DNA of 64,000 nt from Coptis chinensis (lineage: Eukaryota > Streptophyta > Magnoliopsida > Ranunculales > Ranunculaceae), in assembly GCA_015680905.1 (NCBI GenBank), contig CM027377.1, forward strand, positions 29,164,501-29,228,500, given 5' to 3'. The position numbers and the translations under genes are program-made. Under the pieces are notes generated by a model. The model was not told where the DNA came from. It ran no database searches and was given only the letters and a program-made list of their open reading frames with translations. Positions within the stretch are counted from its first letter, which is position 1. Every line of letters starts with the position of its first letter. Shown piece by piece: positions 32,640-43,799 of the stretch.

Positions 32640-34013
32640 CTGTGATGATAGTAGTCTAGAAGTTTCATGTTTACTCTTAAATTAGAATATTTTTTAGAAA
32701 CTTAGGTTAATATGTAGGTAATAGTCATTGCATCTTTCCATAAATATATTGCATGAGCATCTATGTTTGTATTGGCAATAAGTTTCTGAAATCTAGGCTA
32801 AAATACTTATTCTACAAATCCTGTGAGAATATAGCCTAAAAGCCTTATATGAGTGAAATATTTGAGTAATGACATAAGGGATAAGTAAATTCCGAATAGA
32901 GAAATCACACGTCCACTTGCTTGATCACTATACCATATCCAAAGCGAGAATTTAGGCCCTTTTTGGATTGATATAGCCAAAAATTCAAACATATATGAAA
33001 TTATTTTCTGTTAGTCGCCCCTCTAAGCCTTTCTTTAGCTTTTCATAAACCACAAATCCTTTACCCTTTTACAAAAACAAAATAAAAATAAAATCAGCCT
33101 ACCCATTTTTGAATGAGTTTGAGAATAAAGATGAAATGAAGAAAAGAAAAGAGAAAGACCTGTGAAAAACCAAGAATTTGTTAGTTGCTTCAAATAAGAA
33201 AAGAAATGAAAGTTTCCTTCCAAAGAAAAGAATAAATAAATAAATAAATAAATAAAATAAAAAGTTAGAACTCCAAAAACATAATCAAATGAGTCAAAAG
33301 CCAAAAACAAAATGGCTAAAGATGGAAACAAAGTGTAGAAGCAAAGTAAGAGCAAGGTTTTCTCTAGTTATATATTTTGAAGATCTTATTATCTTAGACT
33401 TGTCCTTTTGAATATCTATTTTCTTCATTCTTAAAACCATAACCTAACCCCCACAACACCTAATAAAGAAATCTAGCTTAATTAGGAATAGGTTAGTATG
33501 ATAGTAAGTGGCAGATGTGTTTTATCAACTTCGGCTTCCTTGTACGTCATTGAGCTTGTGAGGAAAAGTGTGCCCACTGTGCACTGAAGTGAGCAAAACT
33601 TGAGTGGAAAAATCAGAGTATTTTTGTCTTGACATATTTGTGAGGACCTACTTAAGGACGCTATTCCAAAGTTTCAGAAACGGATCTGTTATTACATTTC
33701 ATAGCATAGTTCATTATATATATGTTTATCCGTAGATGATTGATTATTATGCACGTATTAGCTTAGATTTCGAATTGATTATTATTTATTCATTGCTAGT
33801 AATCTGAGAATAAATAAGAAAACAATAATTTTATTTTTTTAGTCGTGGTAGTATAAATGAAGTTTGTGAGTAACTTCTCTGAAAACTCTCACGAAGCTAT
33901 AACTCATCCACTAGGGAATTCCTAGTGGTTTAAGGTCTTACTGCATATGGTCAATGCAATCACACTCGATGAAACGAGATTAGTTAGAACTCCATTTTTG
34001 GTCACTTATTTTA
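32640..34013 (+). other. Long non-coding 3' region of element A, conserved with element B
   Basis: No ORF is supported. By eye it aligns in order with 53700-55060 of element B. Shared blocks: gtctagaagt...; ccgaatagagaaa...; agcgagaatttaggcc; gtgcccac...; aactctcacgaa/gg, tataactc; gaattcctagtggtttaagg. Such conservation in order across ~1.4 kb of non-coding sequence suggests a functional RNA or regulatory role in this family. Confidence 0.65.
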
Positions 34014-34166
34014 ATTAGGGGTTTTTAGGTCTTGGTCCTAATAATAGTTTGTTTATTAGGGTTTGGTCCAGAAAAGCTTGAATATTAGGGTTTGGTCCTA
34101 CTTCGGGTTCTTGACTGTAAGTCAACTCAGTTGACTGTCCAAAATACTAGCATATTGACCACAGTG
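34014..34166 (+). other. Insertion or rearrangement of unknown origin at 3' LTR junction
   Basis: This ~150-bp segment replaces the PPT and the first ~970 bp of the 3' LTR. It has three copies of ttagggtttggtcc or a close variant. Its right border abuts AACCTTTATGT, the same site used by the LINE in the 5' LTR. Confidence 0.5.
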
Positions 34167-34570
34167 AACCTTTATGTTGAACCTTGTGTGAAAACATAAA
34201 GATTAGGGTTGCAATAAAAATCTATACTAGCATGTTATGGATTAATCAAGGTGGATATTAAATCTCCCTAATTCCTTCTTTATATTCACATCTTAGTATT
34301 AAATTACCATAGTTTAATTTAAAATATCTTTAATATTAGTTCTCACCATACTAGTTCTATTAGAATTATTACTCTCATCATATTGTTGAATTGTTTAAAT
34401 TAGTGAAATTGTTATGTTCTGATAAACTAGAAGTGGAACGAATTCATACTCAAATTATTGCATGATAATTGAGAGTAAAACTTTGATCTAAACGTAGAAT
34501 AATATTGTTTTACTTCTTCCTAGCGTAATTAGTTAAGATTAGGTAAAAAAGGGTTATTTTAAGCTTATCA
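34167..34570 (+). repeat. Element A 3' LTR, 5'-truncated
   Basis: A 404-bp match to 19456-19853, ending AAGCTTATCA and followed by the TSD AATAC. Confidence 0.9.
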
Positions 34571-34976
34571 AATACTACAAAAGGTATAGTCAGTATGAGA
34601 CCGAGGAAGTATTATAATGAGTGATCGGGCATCAAAATTTCACAGATCTTTTAACACCAAAACAATTTCACCCAAATTTATTGTTGAATTGTTTAAATTA
34701 GTGAAATTGTTATGTTCTAATCAACTAGGAGTGGAACGAATTCATACTCAAATTATTGCATGATAATCGAGAGTAAAACTTTTATCTAAACGTAGAATAA
34801 TATTGTTTTACTTCTTCCTAGCGTAATTAGTTAAGATTAGGTAAAAAGGGTTATTTTAAGCTTATCAAATACTACAAAAGGTATAGTCAGTATGAGACCG
34901 AGGAAGTATTATAATGAGTGATCGGGCGTCAAAATTTCACAGATCTTTTAACACCAAAACAATTTCACCCAAATTT
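34383..34976. repeat. Tandem duplication of 3' LTR end plus flank (298-bp unit)
   Basis: 34383-34680 and 34681-34976 are near-identical (for example gataaactagaagtgg against aatcaactaggagtgg). Each unit holds the last ~188 bp of the LTR, the TSD and ~110 bp of flank (ggtatagtcagtatgagacc...). The duplication therefore post-dates element A insertion. Confidence 0.93.
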
Positions 34977-35006
34977 CAGCTAGGATTAAACTACATTTTA
35001 AAGAAT

Positions 35007-35011
35007 CTATA
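35007..35011. repeat. Target-site duplication of element B (left)
   Basis: CTATA, repeated at 56622-56626 directly after the 3' LTR. Confidence 0.88.
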
Positions 35012-36523
35012 TGATAAGCACCCAAAACTGTACTATAAAACCCCATAGAGACATAACATTTCAGCTAATTTTGTGCTTAATAATCAGGAAATAATTGCAT
35101 TTTCGTGCTTTTGCAGGTTGGAGCAACTAATATAAAAATGATGATAAAGCCAACATTTAAGCACGGAATAGGGAGTATACATAAGCTTTCTGATCAAGCC
35201 CATGTGAAGCCTAACAAATCCGGACTAAAGCCCAAAGACTCAAACAGTACATAATCAAGTCAAAACAGGATTACATGCACAGAAGCATCAAACTTTCGGA
35301 GCTCATATCTTTTGAACCTGGACTCCGGTTTTGGCAAGTAAGCTGTCCAGATGATCAGCATGACTAACTCTATCTCAGGCCAGAAATTGCAGAAATTGAC
35401 GTCTGGGCCCAGCAATGGGCCCACCTTCCAGGCCCACAAGAAAAGATGAGTCACCAATCATGGAGCATGTCAAGACAAAAATGCCAAATTATTGGCACAA
35501 ATGGACACCTTGCATGAAATTAATGAGGCTAGATGAGATTATGTACTAATAGTGAAAACAAAGCAAGGTGTTACTTTGTTTTGAATTTGTGGATAAGATG
35601 AAAATAAATGTATATGTGTGTTTCACGTGGGATGTAGGGAGAATGCTCTAAGATGAGGGAAAAAAACAAAACAAAGGCATTCACTCCATTTACTTCCTTG
35701 ATTACCTTTGGACTCCTTTTTCTTTCCTTGTCTAGTAGTTTTAGTTTTTAGTTTTAGTTTTATGAAAAAAAACATGTAATAGTGTTAATGGGGAACACTT
35801 TTAGTTTTTGAATAAACTTCATCATTTCCGTAGGTAATCAGTTTTTTTTAGTTCTTTCTTCTTTCTCTCTTTCTTTAACAAATATATCTTGTAGCTTTCA
35901 AATAATCCAAGGATCATGAGCTAAAACCCTCCAAAGGGAAAGGTTAATGATGCTCATGTGAGGATCAGACTACAAATTTAGGATTCCAAAATCACTACTT
36001 AAATAGTTAGGTTCTATTTTTCATCCTGTCCCAAAATGACAGAGATTGACCAATATCTGATCAACTGTTGTAAAATAGAACTAGGAGTTGAAATGATCAT
36101 TTCAATTCCACATACTAGCATGATATGTTTAGAGATAGGTATATTGTACTAGGGATTGAGATGGTAGTGACATGTTTCTAAAAGACTTGTAGCTAGGCCT
36201 TGCATGAGTAGCTTAATCCTATACCTTTCTCTTATCTTTAAAGTACAAATTAAAAATCTTATTTTTTCCGTTTTTTTTTATGTCTCGCATTTTTAGTATT
36301 CAAAGTTTGATTTAAAACACAACAAACCTTAGCTAGCAAATCCACAATAAAAACTTACTCACTAGTTTCCTAAGGAGTATAATAAAGTTGTAAGTTGTCC
36401 TAGACTTTAGGTTGGTTCGAATTCCTACTCAAACTAAACGCACGAAGATACGTGAGTAAGGGCTTGAGTCTACACTAAACGGAAAGAGAATCCAAATCTT
36501 TATACCGCAAAGTGTGGATATCA
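35012..36523 (+). repeat. Element B 5' LTR
   Basis: 1512 bp, TGATAAGCACCC...GTGGATATCA, matching 55103-56621 throughout with scattered substitutions and small indels. For example, a gttttagttttt unit near 35745 is repeated here and single at ~55830. The ORF 35260-35457 (minus) and its twin 55362-55562 are LTR shadows. Confidence 0.95.
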
Positions 36524-36525
36524 AA

Positions 36526-36543
36526 TGGCGCCACTGCCGGGCT
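36526..36543 (+). other. Primer binding site, tRNA-Asp type
   Basis: TGGCGCCACTGCCGGGCT begins two bases after the LTR. It matches the complement of the plant tRNA-Asp 3' end (TGGCGCCGTTGCCGGGG, from memory) at 14 of 17 positions. Confidence 0.82.
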
Positions 36544-36941
36544 AAAGCAGAACAAAGGACCTGTGCTTGTAAACTGGAATTGCTCCAAGGGGAAACTGCC
36601 CACTCTCATCCTTTCATTCATTTCATTTTGCTTTTTTCTTGTTTTTCTTGTTCCGAATTTTCCTGCATTTTTCTACTGATCCGCATACTGATTTTTTGTT
36701 GCACTTACAGGTTCCAAATTGCAAGGACCTGGAAACTTGTCTACAACAAAAACTAAGCTAACTGTGAAAGATTTAGCCTGCTGTGCACGTTCCTTTTCTT
36801 TGGCAGACTTGCGGGAAGCTAACAGGTTTCAAATTTTAATAGACTATTATATGATTCACATATATTATATAATATATCTTAGGTAATGGACTATTATTTA
36901 CGTATTATGTTATAAATATGTATGAATCATGTGAATATTTG

Positions 36942-37042
<101 letters not shown>

Positions 37043-37559
37043 CTGTTTAACATATATATTAACTTATGAGTGGTTATTTGTATGTTGGCATATATAACTT
37101 ATGAGTTATACATGGTAATTAGAGTGTGTTTTCGTATTTTGGCCATAACTTTGGCTACAGTTCTCTGTCACCATCGAGCTACGCTCCGTGGTGGTCATTT
37201 TTGAGATCAAAATTCATTGTTTTCCCTTCCAAAATCATCATTTTAGAAAATTGTGTTGTTTAATAAGTTGATTTTGTCATGAAAGAAGAGAACATTCCAA
37301 CAAGGGTTAAAATCTGAGTTGGGTAAGTTGTTTCTAAACCCTTTGGGGTGAAGCTGCTCTCTATATGATATTCGCAATCTCACTGAGTATTGACAAAATC
37401 AATTTATTATGCAAAACATTAGTGGTATAAATTCCCCTGTTAACGTAGATATATGTATACATAATATATATTTGCCTCTTAGTCTACATATACGTATTAC
37501 TGATGTGTATTTGCCTGTATGTATCGAAATATTTATTGATGATACAACCTTGCCTATAA

Positions 37560-37775
37560 GTATTTATATACGTATGAGTAGAGTATCTTCACATGTTACT
37601 GTATCTGGTAATGTATGAGTCAATTATATTTACATGATTGTACTTAAATTATATACGTATGAGTAGATTATTTTCACATGTTACTGTATCTAGTAATATA
37701 TGAGTCAGTTATATTTGCATGATTGTATTTAAATTATATACGTATGAGTTATATTTGCATGATTGTACTTTCTCC
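37560..37775 (+). repeat. 85-bp tandem repeat, ~2.4 copies
   Basis: The anchor cgtatgagta recurs at 37571, 37656 and (cgtatgagtt) 37741. The unit includes cacatgttactgtatct and gcatgattgta blocks. The third copy is truncated internally. Confidence 0.85.
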
Positions 37776-37894
37776 CTTGCATAAATTTAAAAAAATAAAA
37801 TAAAAATAAAAAAAAAATAAGAACCTTGCATAAATTTTAACTAATAATGATGATAATATTAATATGTAGTGGCTTTATCCCTTGCATAAATTTT

Positions 37895-37898
<4 letters not shown>

Positions 37899-37936
<38 letters not shown>
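37899..37936 (+). repeat. Poly-A run
   Basis: 38 consecutive A residues in the leader, possibly the trace of an unrecognised retroposed insert or simple expansion. Confidence 0.9.
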
Positions 37937-37938
<2 letters not shown>

Positions 37939-38192
37939 AATCTTAAACATATTCTAACGGTGTCTAGGAAACTTGAAAGATTAAGGTTACTTAATTAGAA
38001 CCTTGCTTGCACGAAAATCCTCCCTCATCTTTTTTGTGACCCGGCTGTTGGTGTATGCACATGTATTCCTAGCTTCACTGCTACGTTAGCAGCAGCTTAG
38101 GCCTACGTTGTTCACTTCTAATGCTTCAGATAATAATAAAATTCAAGTAATATTACGTTTCTTGTGTGCATAAGATCTCATTTTATGCTTGT

Positions 38193-41040
38193 ATGAGATT
38201 AAGGTCTAGTAATAATAAAGAATTTGAACATACTTATCATAGGAGAAAATACGATAAGCAATTGCGTAAGTTATCACCGCAGCGTAGTTCTTCTTCTATT
38301 AATAAAAATCATCAAGATCCCTTTCCACCATTACATTCATTCGTTATGGCTTATGAAACTCTACCAGCTGAGAAGCCCCTTTCAGAGTTCTATAGTGCAT
38401 TACTGGTAGGGGTGTGCATGGGTACCCAATTACCCGAACCCAAACCCAAACCGAAACTATTTATAGCGGGTCTGGGTCCTAAAATGTTAGACCCATTTAA
38501 AGTAGGTCTTCAAGAACCGACCCGATAAAGAACCGAAACCGCTATAACCAAATAGTAAAAAATCGATGGGTACCCGAACCGAAACCGGAACCGATTAGTT
38601 TGATTTTGATATATAGAATTTAGTATTATATTACACTAAATAAAAACAAACCCAAACATTATTATTATATATAGTATTATATATAGTCTATATTTATTAG
38701 GTATAAAATTATACTAAATATATATAACATTTAGCATAATAGTGAATGTGTGTTATTAAATGCATCTTTTATAATATTACATTAAATATGTGTATTATAA
38801 ATATTAATAATAATGTTTACGTGTCTACGTCTATACGTATAGTCGTATACTATGAATTAACTTATGCACTATCTATATTAACTAATGCATGAACGTGTAC
38901 GTGCTTGATATATTACATGTATATATATTAGATAACGAATACGTGTAATGCTAACTAACAATTGTGGTACATGTGGTATTTATTCTATATATGACGCATT
39001 ACGTATAATATAATATACATATGTTCGATTTAAAATATATACATACATATAATGTATGAGAATGTATTTAAAATTTTTAGATAACTTTCAAATATTATTA
39101 TTGAATTTAGGACCATTACTTCTTATGAGAGGACAAAAATATCGATGACAAGTATTATAGTCGCCGTAAACCAACTTTTATATCGGTTATATAACTAAAA
39201 AAAATAATTTTAGCAATAAAAATGTATAACCCGATAAGAAACCGAAACCGGAACTGGAACCGACTTAATTAATGGGTATGGGTCCGGGTTTTCAAAATAT
39301 AAGAAAAAACCCAAAAGAACCGAACCCGATAGGAACTGCTAAAAATAGACCCAGAACCTAAACCGATAAGAACCGACCCATGAACATGAACACCCCTAAT
39401 TACAGGAAGGACCTTCTTCCTGCATCAAACTCAAGGATATTGTCGGTGATTTTCGAATTCCGCCCAACGTTTTTAGTTTGTTACCTGTTTATCATGGTTT
39501 GGATCATGAAAAACCGTACAATCACCTCCGTAGGCTTCAGCAAGTCGCCATAACATTTCACCATCCAGCCGTCTCTAAGGAATAACTCTTGCTTCAGTTG
39601 TTTCCTTTCACTTTAGCAGATAAAGCGTCAGTTTAGCTAGCAGGACAACAACCACAATCCATAGAAACGTGGAATAAACTTGTCCAAGCTTTCATGCTAC
39701 AATTTTACACTTTCGAAGAAAATCCATCAAATGCTTGAAAAATCCAATTCTTTCGCCAAAATCCTCATGAATCCTTTACAGAAGCATGGAGTCGATTTAC
39801 GGATCTTCTTTTAGAATGTTCTCATCATCAGGTTGACACCGCTGTCCTTGTTCGTTCATTCTTTAATGGACTATCCGATCATCAAAAAAACTCTTGATAT
39901 AATGAACGGCGGTTACTTCATGGACAAAGGAGTCACTGAAACATATACTTTTCTTGAAAAACAAGCGAAAAGAGGTACACATTGGGGTAGCACTGATTCT
40001 TCTAGGTCATCTAAGGATACTGTTATAAAAGCTACATCTATTTTTTAGGTAAAAACCAATCCCGAATTAAAAAATCTGATAGAATCCCTCACTAAAAAAG
40101 TAGATGCACTTGCAGTTCAAGTAAATGATCAACTCCCACAACAGGTCATGAACATTAACACCTCCCCATGTGTTCTTTGTCTTAGTCCTGACCATCATGA
40201 TGCATATTGTACGTCCCTTGTTATATGCCCCCCTACTTAACCATCGGAAGAGGCATGTGCATTCAACATTCCTAATGCACCTTGAAGACAACATCCGAAT
40301 TTTGCTTAGCGCCCGAATAACCAACAGATGGCTCCTCTAGGTTTCGCAAATCCACCTATTCGACAACCCAACAACTTTATTCCATACCACCAAGGAAATA
40401 ATCAGCAATACCAACAAAGTCAAAATCAGTTTCAAAGTAATTCCAATGATAACTATCAAAACAACAGCAACTTTGTTCCAGCCAATCCAAATTCTGGCTA
40501 TAATCAACAACTTCTCAGCAATAATCGTGAACTTGTCCTTGTTGCACAACCTATGCCTCTCGCTACTGATAGGACAAGCGAGACTTTGTTCGCTTACATG
40601 AACCAACAATCCTAAATCCTAACGTCTATCTAACAACCACTTCAACAATTAGCACAAGAAAAGAGTAAAAAAGGCGTGTTTCCTGGCCAAGCAGTTCCGA
40701 ACCCTAAGCCAGCGAACACTGCCTGTGAAGTCACCAATGCACCTAATACAAATGCTCCAAACCAAGGTGAGGTGAATGCCATAACTACTTTTCGTTCTGG
40801 CAAAACCGTTGATAATCAAATATGTATGCCAAATGATCAAACAAACGTAACTGGAGGTTCCACTGAATCTGCTCCCAATAATGAACCTACAGTGGAAACA
40901 CCGAGTTTATCAAAGTCACCAATTCAAAAATTGGGAAATGAGCGAGCGAATCCTTATGCCAAATTTTGCCCTAAGGCACCGTTTCCTGCCCGTTTGGCAA
41001 AGAATAAACCTGACGAAAATTTTGATGAAATTTGAGAAAC
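38193..41040 (+). pseudogene. Element B gag and gag-pol linker, interrupted by hAT insertion
   Basis: Starts MRLRSSNNKE at 38193 (cf. 21965). The N-terminus runs to 38398 (LSEFYSALL), then the hAT element, then resumes LQEGPSSC at ~39407. The core has LLPVYHGLDHEKPYNHLRRL, TLADKASV and DIMNGGYFMDKGVTETYTFL, with single stops at ~39580, 39634, 39737 and 40047. A zinc knuckle CVLCLSPDHHDAYC (C-x2-C-x4-H-x4-C) is intact near 40170. A Gln/Asn-rich tail (40328-40615) and the linker (MFPGQAVPNPKPAN at 40676) follow. Stops disable it. Confidence 0.85.
38407..39398. mobile_element. hAT-type non-autonomous DNA transposon
   Basis: 992 bp. The left end TAGGGGTGTGCATGGGT pairs with the right end (complement of acccatgaacatgaacacccctA). 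The 8-bp TSD ATTACTGG/ATTACAGG (38399-38406, 39399-39406) has one mismatch. Termini of the TAGGGGTG type and an 8-bp TSD are typical of hAT. The ends are rich in aaccgaaacc/ccgaaccc text in both orientations, giving a fold-back; the centre is AT-rich and non-coding. Confidence 0.9.
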
Positions 41041-41050
41041 TTTTAAGAAT

Positions 41051-41841
41051 TTGACAATCAACTTACCTTTTCTCGATGCCCTAAAACAATTGCCAAAACA
41101 TGCAAAATTTCTAAAAGATATGTGCACCACAAAAAGGAGAACAAATGTTCCTCAACAAACATTCCTTATCGAACAGTTTCCGTCAATCACCGAATACAAT
41201 GGTATAGTCAAATATAAGGACCCAAGTAGACCAACAGTCCACGCACATTAGGTGACAAATATATGGTCACTGCACTACTAGACCTAGGAGCTAGTGTGAA
41301 CTTACTTCCTTATTACTTATTCAAACAACTAAGTCCTTATGAGCTTAAATACACCACGATGACTCTACACTTAGCGGATCGTTCCATTAAGTATCCAAAA
41401 GGCATTGTGAAAAACGTCCTTGTAAAAGTCCAAGACTTTTTCTATCCCGTCGATTTTGTTATTTTGGATACAAAAGTTACCTGTGACTCCATTCCTATAA
41501 TATTAGGGCGTCCCTTCCTAGCAACTACTAATGCTCTCATAAACTATAGGGATGGTTCTATGACCATGTCCTTCGGAAATCTTTCGGTCGAGATTAATGT
41601 GTTCAAGTTGATGAAACAAATTTCAGAGAATGAAAATGATGGTGAAGTTAACTTGGTTGACACCCTTGTACAAGAATGTTTAACAAACTCTTTTCCTGAC
41701 GATGAAGTACACCAATTTCATTCCTTTGGTGATTCTGAATTTGATGTTGATGATTATTCACATGATGTAAACGAGTTATTAGAGTCAATACCACTACTTG
41801 ACCCTACTACCGCCCTATCAAGCGACTTGGATGAACATTAA
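41051..41841 (+). CDS. Element B protease region
   Basis: 41051-41251 (LPKHAKFLKDMCT, IEQFPSITEYN) leads, via a stop at ~41249, to 41263-41841. That 192-aa open frame has LLDLGASVNLLPYYLFKQL, SIKYPKGIVKNVLV, DFVILDTKV, IPIILGRPFLATTNA. The retropepsin active-site loop is DLGA rather than D-S/T-G, as in element A. It cleaves the Gag-Pol precursor. Its acidic tail before RT matches the A counterpart in composition. Confidence 0.82.
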
Positions 41842-41985
41842 TCTGTTTTCTCTATGGAGGATGACTTTCCACACTAATCTTTAATACCCACTCCTCCCAC
41901 CCCTGATTTAAAACCTATTCCTTTGGACTTAAAATATGTATAGTTAGATAAGGATGGTAGTCACCCAATTATCATATCATCACAA

Positions 41986-43104
41986 TTGACTGTCGATCAG
42001 GAATCACGTTTAATTGAGGTCATTCAAGAACACCGTTCTGCTATTAGATGGTCTCTCGATGACATTAAAAGCATTGACCCTAATGTATGCACCCATCGCA
42101 TACATCTTGAAGAAAATGCCAAGACATCACGTGAACCTCAACGTCATCTAAATCCCACCCTAAAGGATGTGATACGGGAAGAAATTTTAAGGTTACTCGA
42201 TGTAGGTATTATTTACCCCATCTTGGATAGTGTTTGGGTGAGTTCCGTACATGTTTTTCTAAAGAAGTCTGGCATTATAGTTGTGCGAAATAATAAAGAT
42301 GAATGCATCTCCGCTCGTATTCCAGTGAAGTGGCGAATATGCATTGACTATCGCAAACTTAATGCGGTCACTTGTAAAGATCATTTCTCACTTTCCTTTA
42401 TTAACCAGATGCTTAAACGGTTAGCGGGTCATGCATATTACTATTTTCTTGATGGTTATTTAGGATATTTTCAAATAGTCATAGATCTTGCTGATCAAGA
42501 AAAAACAATGTTCACCTGTCCTTTTGTTACATTTGCATATAAACGAATGTCTTTTGGCCTTTGCAATGCACCTGGTACATTCTAACGATGTATGCTTCAC
42601 ATTTTCAGTGATATGATTGAACGTTTTATGGAAGTCTTTATGGACGATTTCTTAATATATGGTAATTCTTTCGATAGCTGTCTATCAAATTTTGAAAAGG
42701 TTTTAGTATGTTGTGAAGAGAAAAATCTTGTTCTTAATTGAAAAAAATGTCATTTTATGGTTACAAAAGGAATAGTTCTAGGTCATATTGTTTCAAAGGA
42801 CGGAATCGAAATCGATAAAGCTAAAATTGAAAAAATTGCTTCCCTTCCTATACCAAAATCAGTTCACGACATATGTGCATTTTTAGGACACGCATGATTC
42901 TATAGGAGATTTATTCAAGATTTTTCAAAAGTTGCTCGACCTTTAACAAATCTCCTGCTTAAAGATGTCGTATTTGACTTCACTTTCAATTGCAAACAAG
43001 CCTTAAAGACCTTCAAATCCGCCCTGACTACAACTCTTATAATTCAACCACTTGATTGGTCTAAACCTTTTGAATTAATGTGTAACGCGAGTGACTAGGC
43101 TATT
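41986..43104 (+). pseudogene. Element B reverse transcriptase and start of RNase H
   Basis: 41986-42585 is open: RWSLDDIKSID, KWRICIDYRKLNAV, FLDGYLGYFQIVID, YKRMSFGLCNAP. A TAA at 42583-42585 replaces a Gln codon. Beyond it the same frame gives MEVFMDDFLIYGNSFDSC with the catalytic Asp pair intact, CHFMV, SLPIPKS and FIQDFSKVARPL (stops at ~42739 and 42895). It then enters RNase H (FELMCNASD, stop, AI) where CACTA is inserted at 43105. Confidence 0.88.
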
Positions 43105-43799
43105 CACTACTAAAAAATGACATATTATGACGCTTGATTTTTATCTATCTAGACGTCTTTTTGAAAACCGTCAAGATAGGTGTTTTGATGATATTTTTAT
43201 GATGGCTGTTGCAAAATTATGTCATGTATGACACAAGCGTCAAAAAAATATGATGGTTTTATAACGGCTGTTACAATATTATGTCGTGTGTATGGCATAT
43301 GTGTCAAGAAAATATAATGGTGTTAGGACGGATTTCCCAAAACAGTCAAGTTAGCAATTGAATAAACCCTCTTGCAATTTTGGCTTTCAATTAAACCGGT
43401 CAACAACTTTAAAAAAGAATAAAAAATAAAAAGCACCAAAATTTTGGGCTTTCAATTAAACCGTCAACAACTTAAGAAAAAAACATAACCAAAATCAAGT
43501 ATAACGCAATTAAACTCAACAACAAGAAAAAAACATAACCAAAATCAAGTATAACAATGATGGACTCATCATGGACTCATCATACGAAACAAAGAATGAG
43601 AAATCGAAGTTCCCCTTGCCATGAAATTTTTCCGATTATCTTTCCCTCTCGCCGGATATTCAGTATTGATGTTAGGGTTAATTTCTCTTTCTTCCCCTTC
43701 CATCACAAACCCTTAAAGTTAAGCCTTTTTTTTTTCTTCTTCTCATCGGTTTCTCGCACTCTCACTTCTTCGCTTTAATTGGTGTTGATTGACGAGCGC

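Larger units (their letters stand above)
12327..34570 (+). mobile_element. Element A: decayed Athila-like Ty3/gypsy LTR retrotransposon with nested insertions
   Basis: Bounded by the 5-bp TSD AATAC (12322-12326 and 34571-34575). The 5' LTR starts TAATAAGAGCCC (ancestrally TGATAAG, as in the related solo LTR) and ends CTTATCA at 19853. A primer site follows at 19856, then gag, protease, RT, integrase, two accessory ORFs, a long non-coding 3' tract and a 5'-truncated 3' LTR ending CTTATCA at 34570. Gene order PR-RT-RH-INT marks Ty3/gypsy. The DLGASVNL protease motif and post-integrase ORFs are consistent with the Athila-like group. Insertions inside: a LINE, a solo LTR and a Pack-MULE. Catalytic residues are mutated in RT and integrase, and ~400 bp of RT/RNase H is deleted. 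Confidence 0.9.

Noticed and set aside
32369..32659. 96-aa ORF with a (V/C)n tract
   Set aside because: The tract is the translation of the (TG)n microsatellite; there is no support outside it.
35260..35457. Minus-strand ORF repeated at 55362-55562
   Set aside because: It lies in the LTRs of element B and appears twice because the LTRs are duplicated; no protein-like features.
37560..37775. CRISPR-like repeats
   Set aside because: The 85-bp units are contiguous tandem copies without spacers, in a plant retrotransposon leader.
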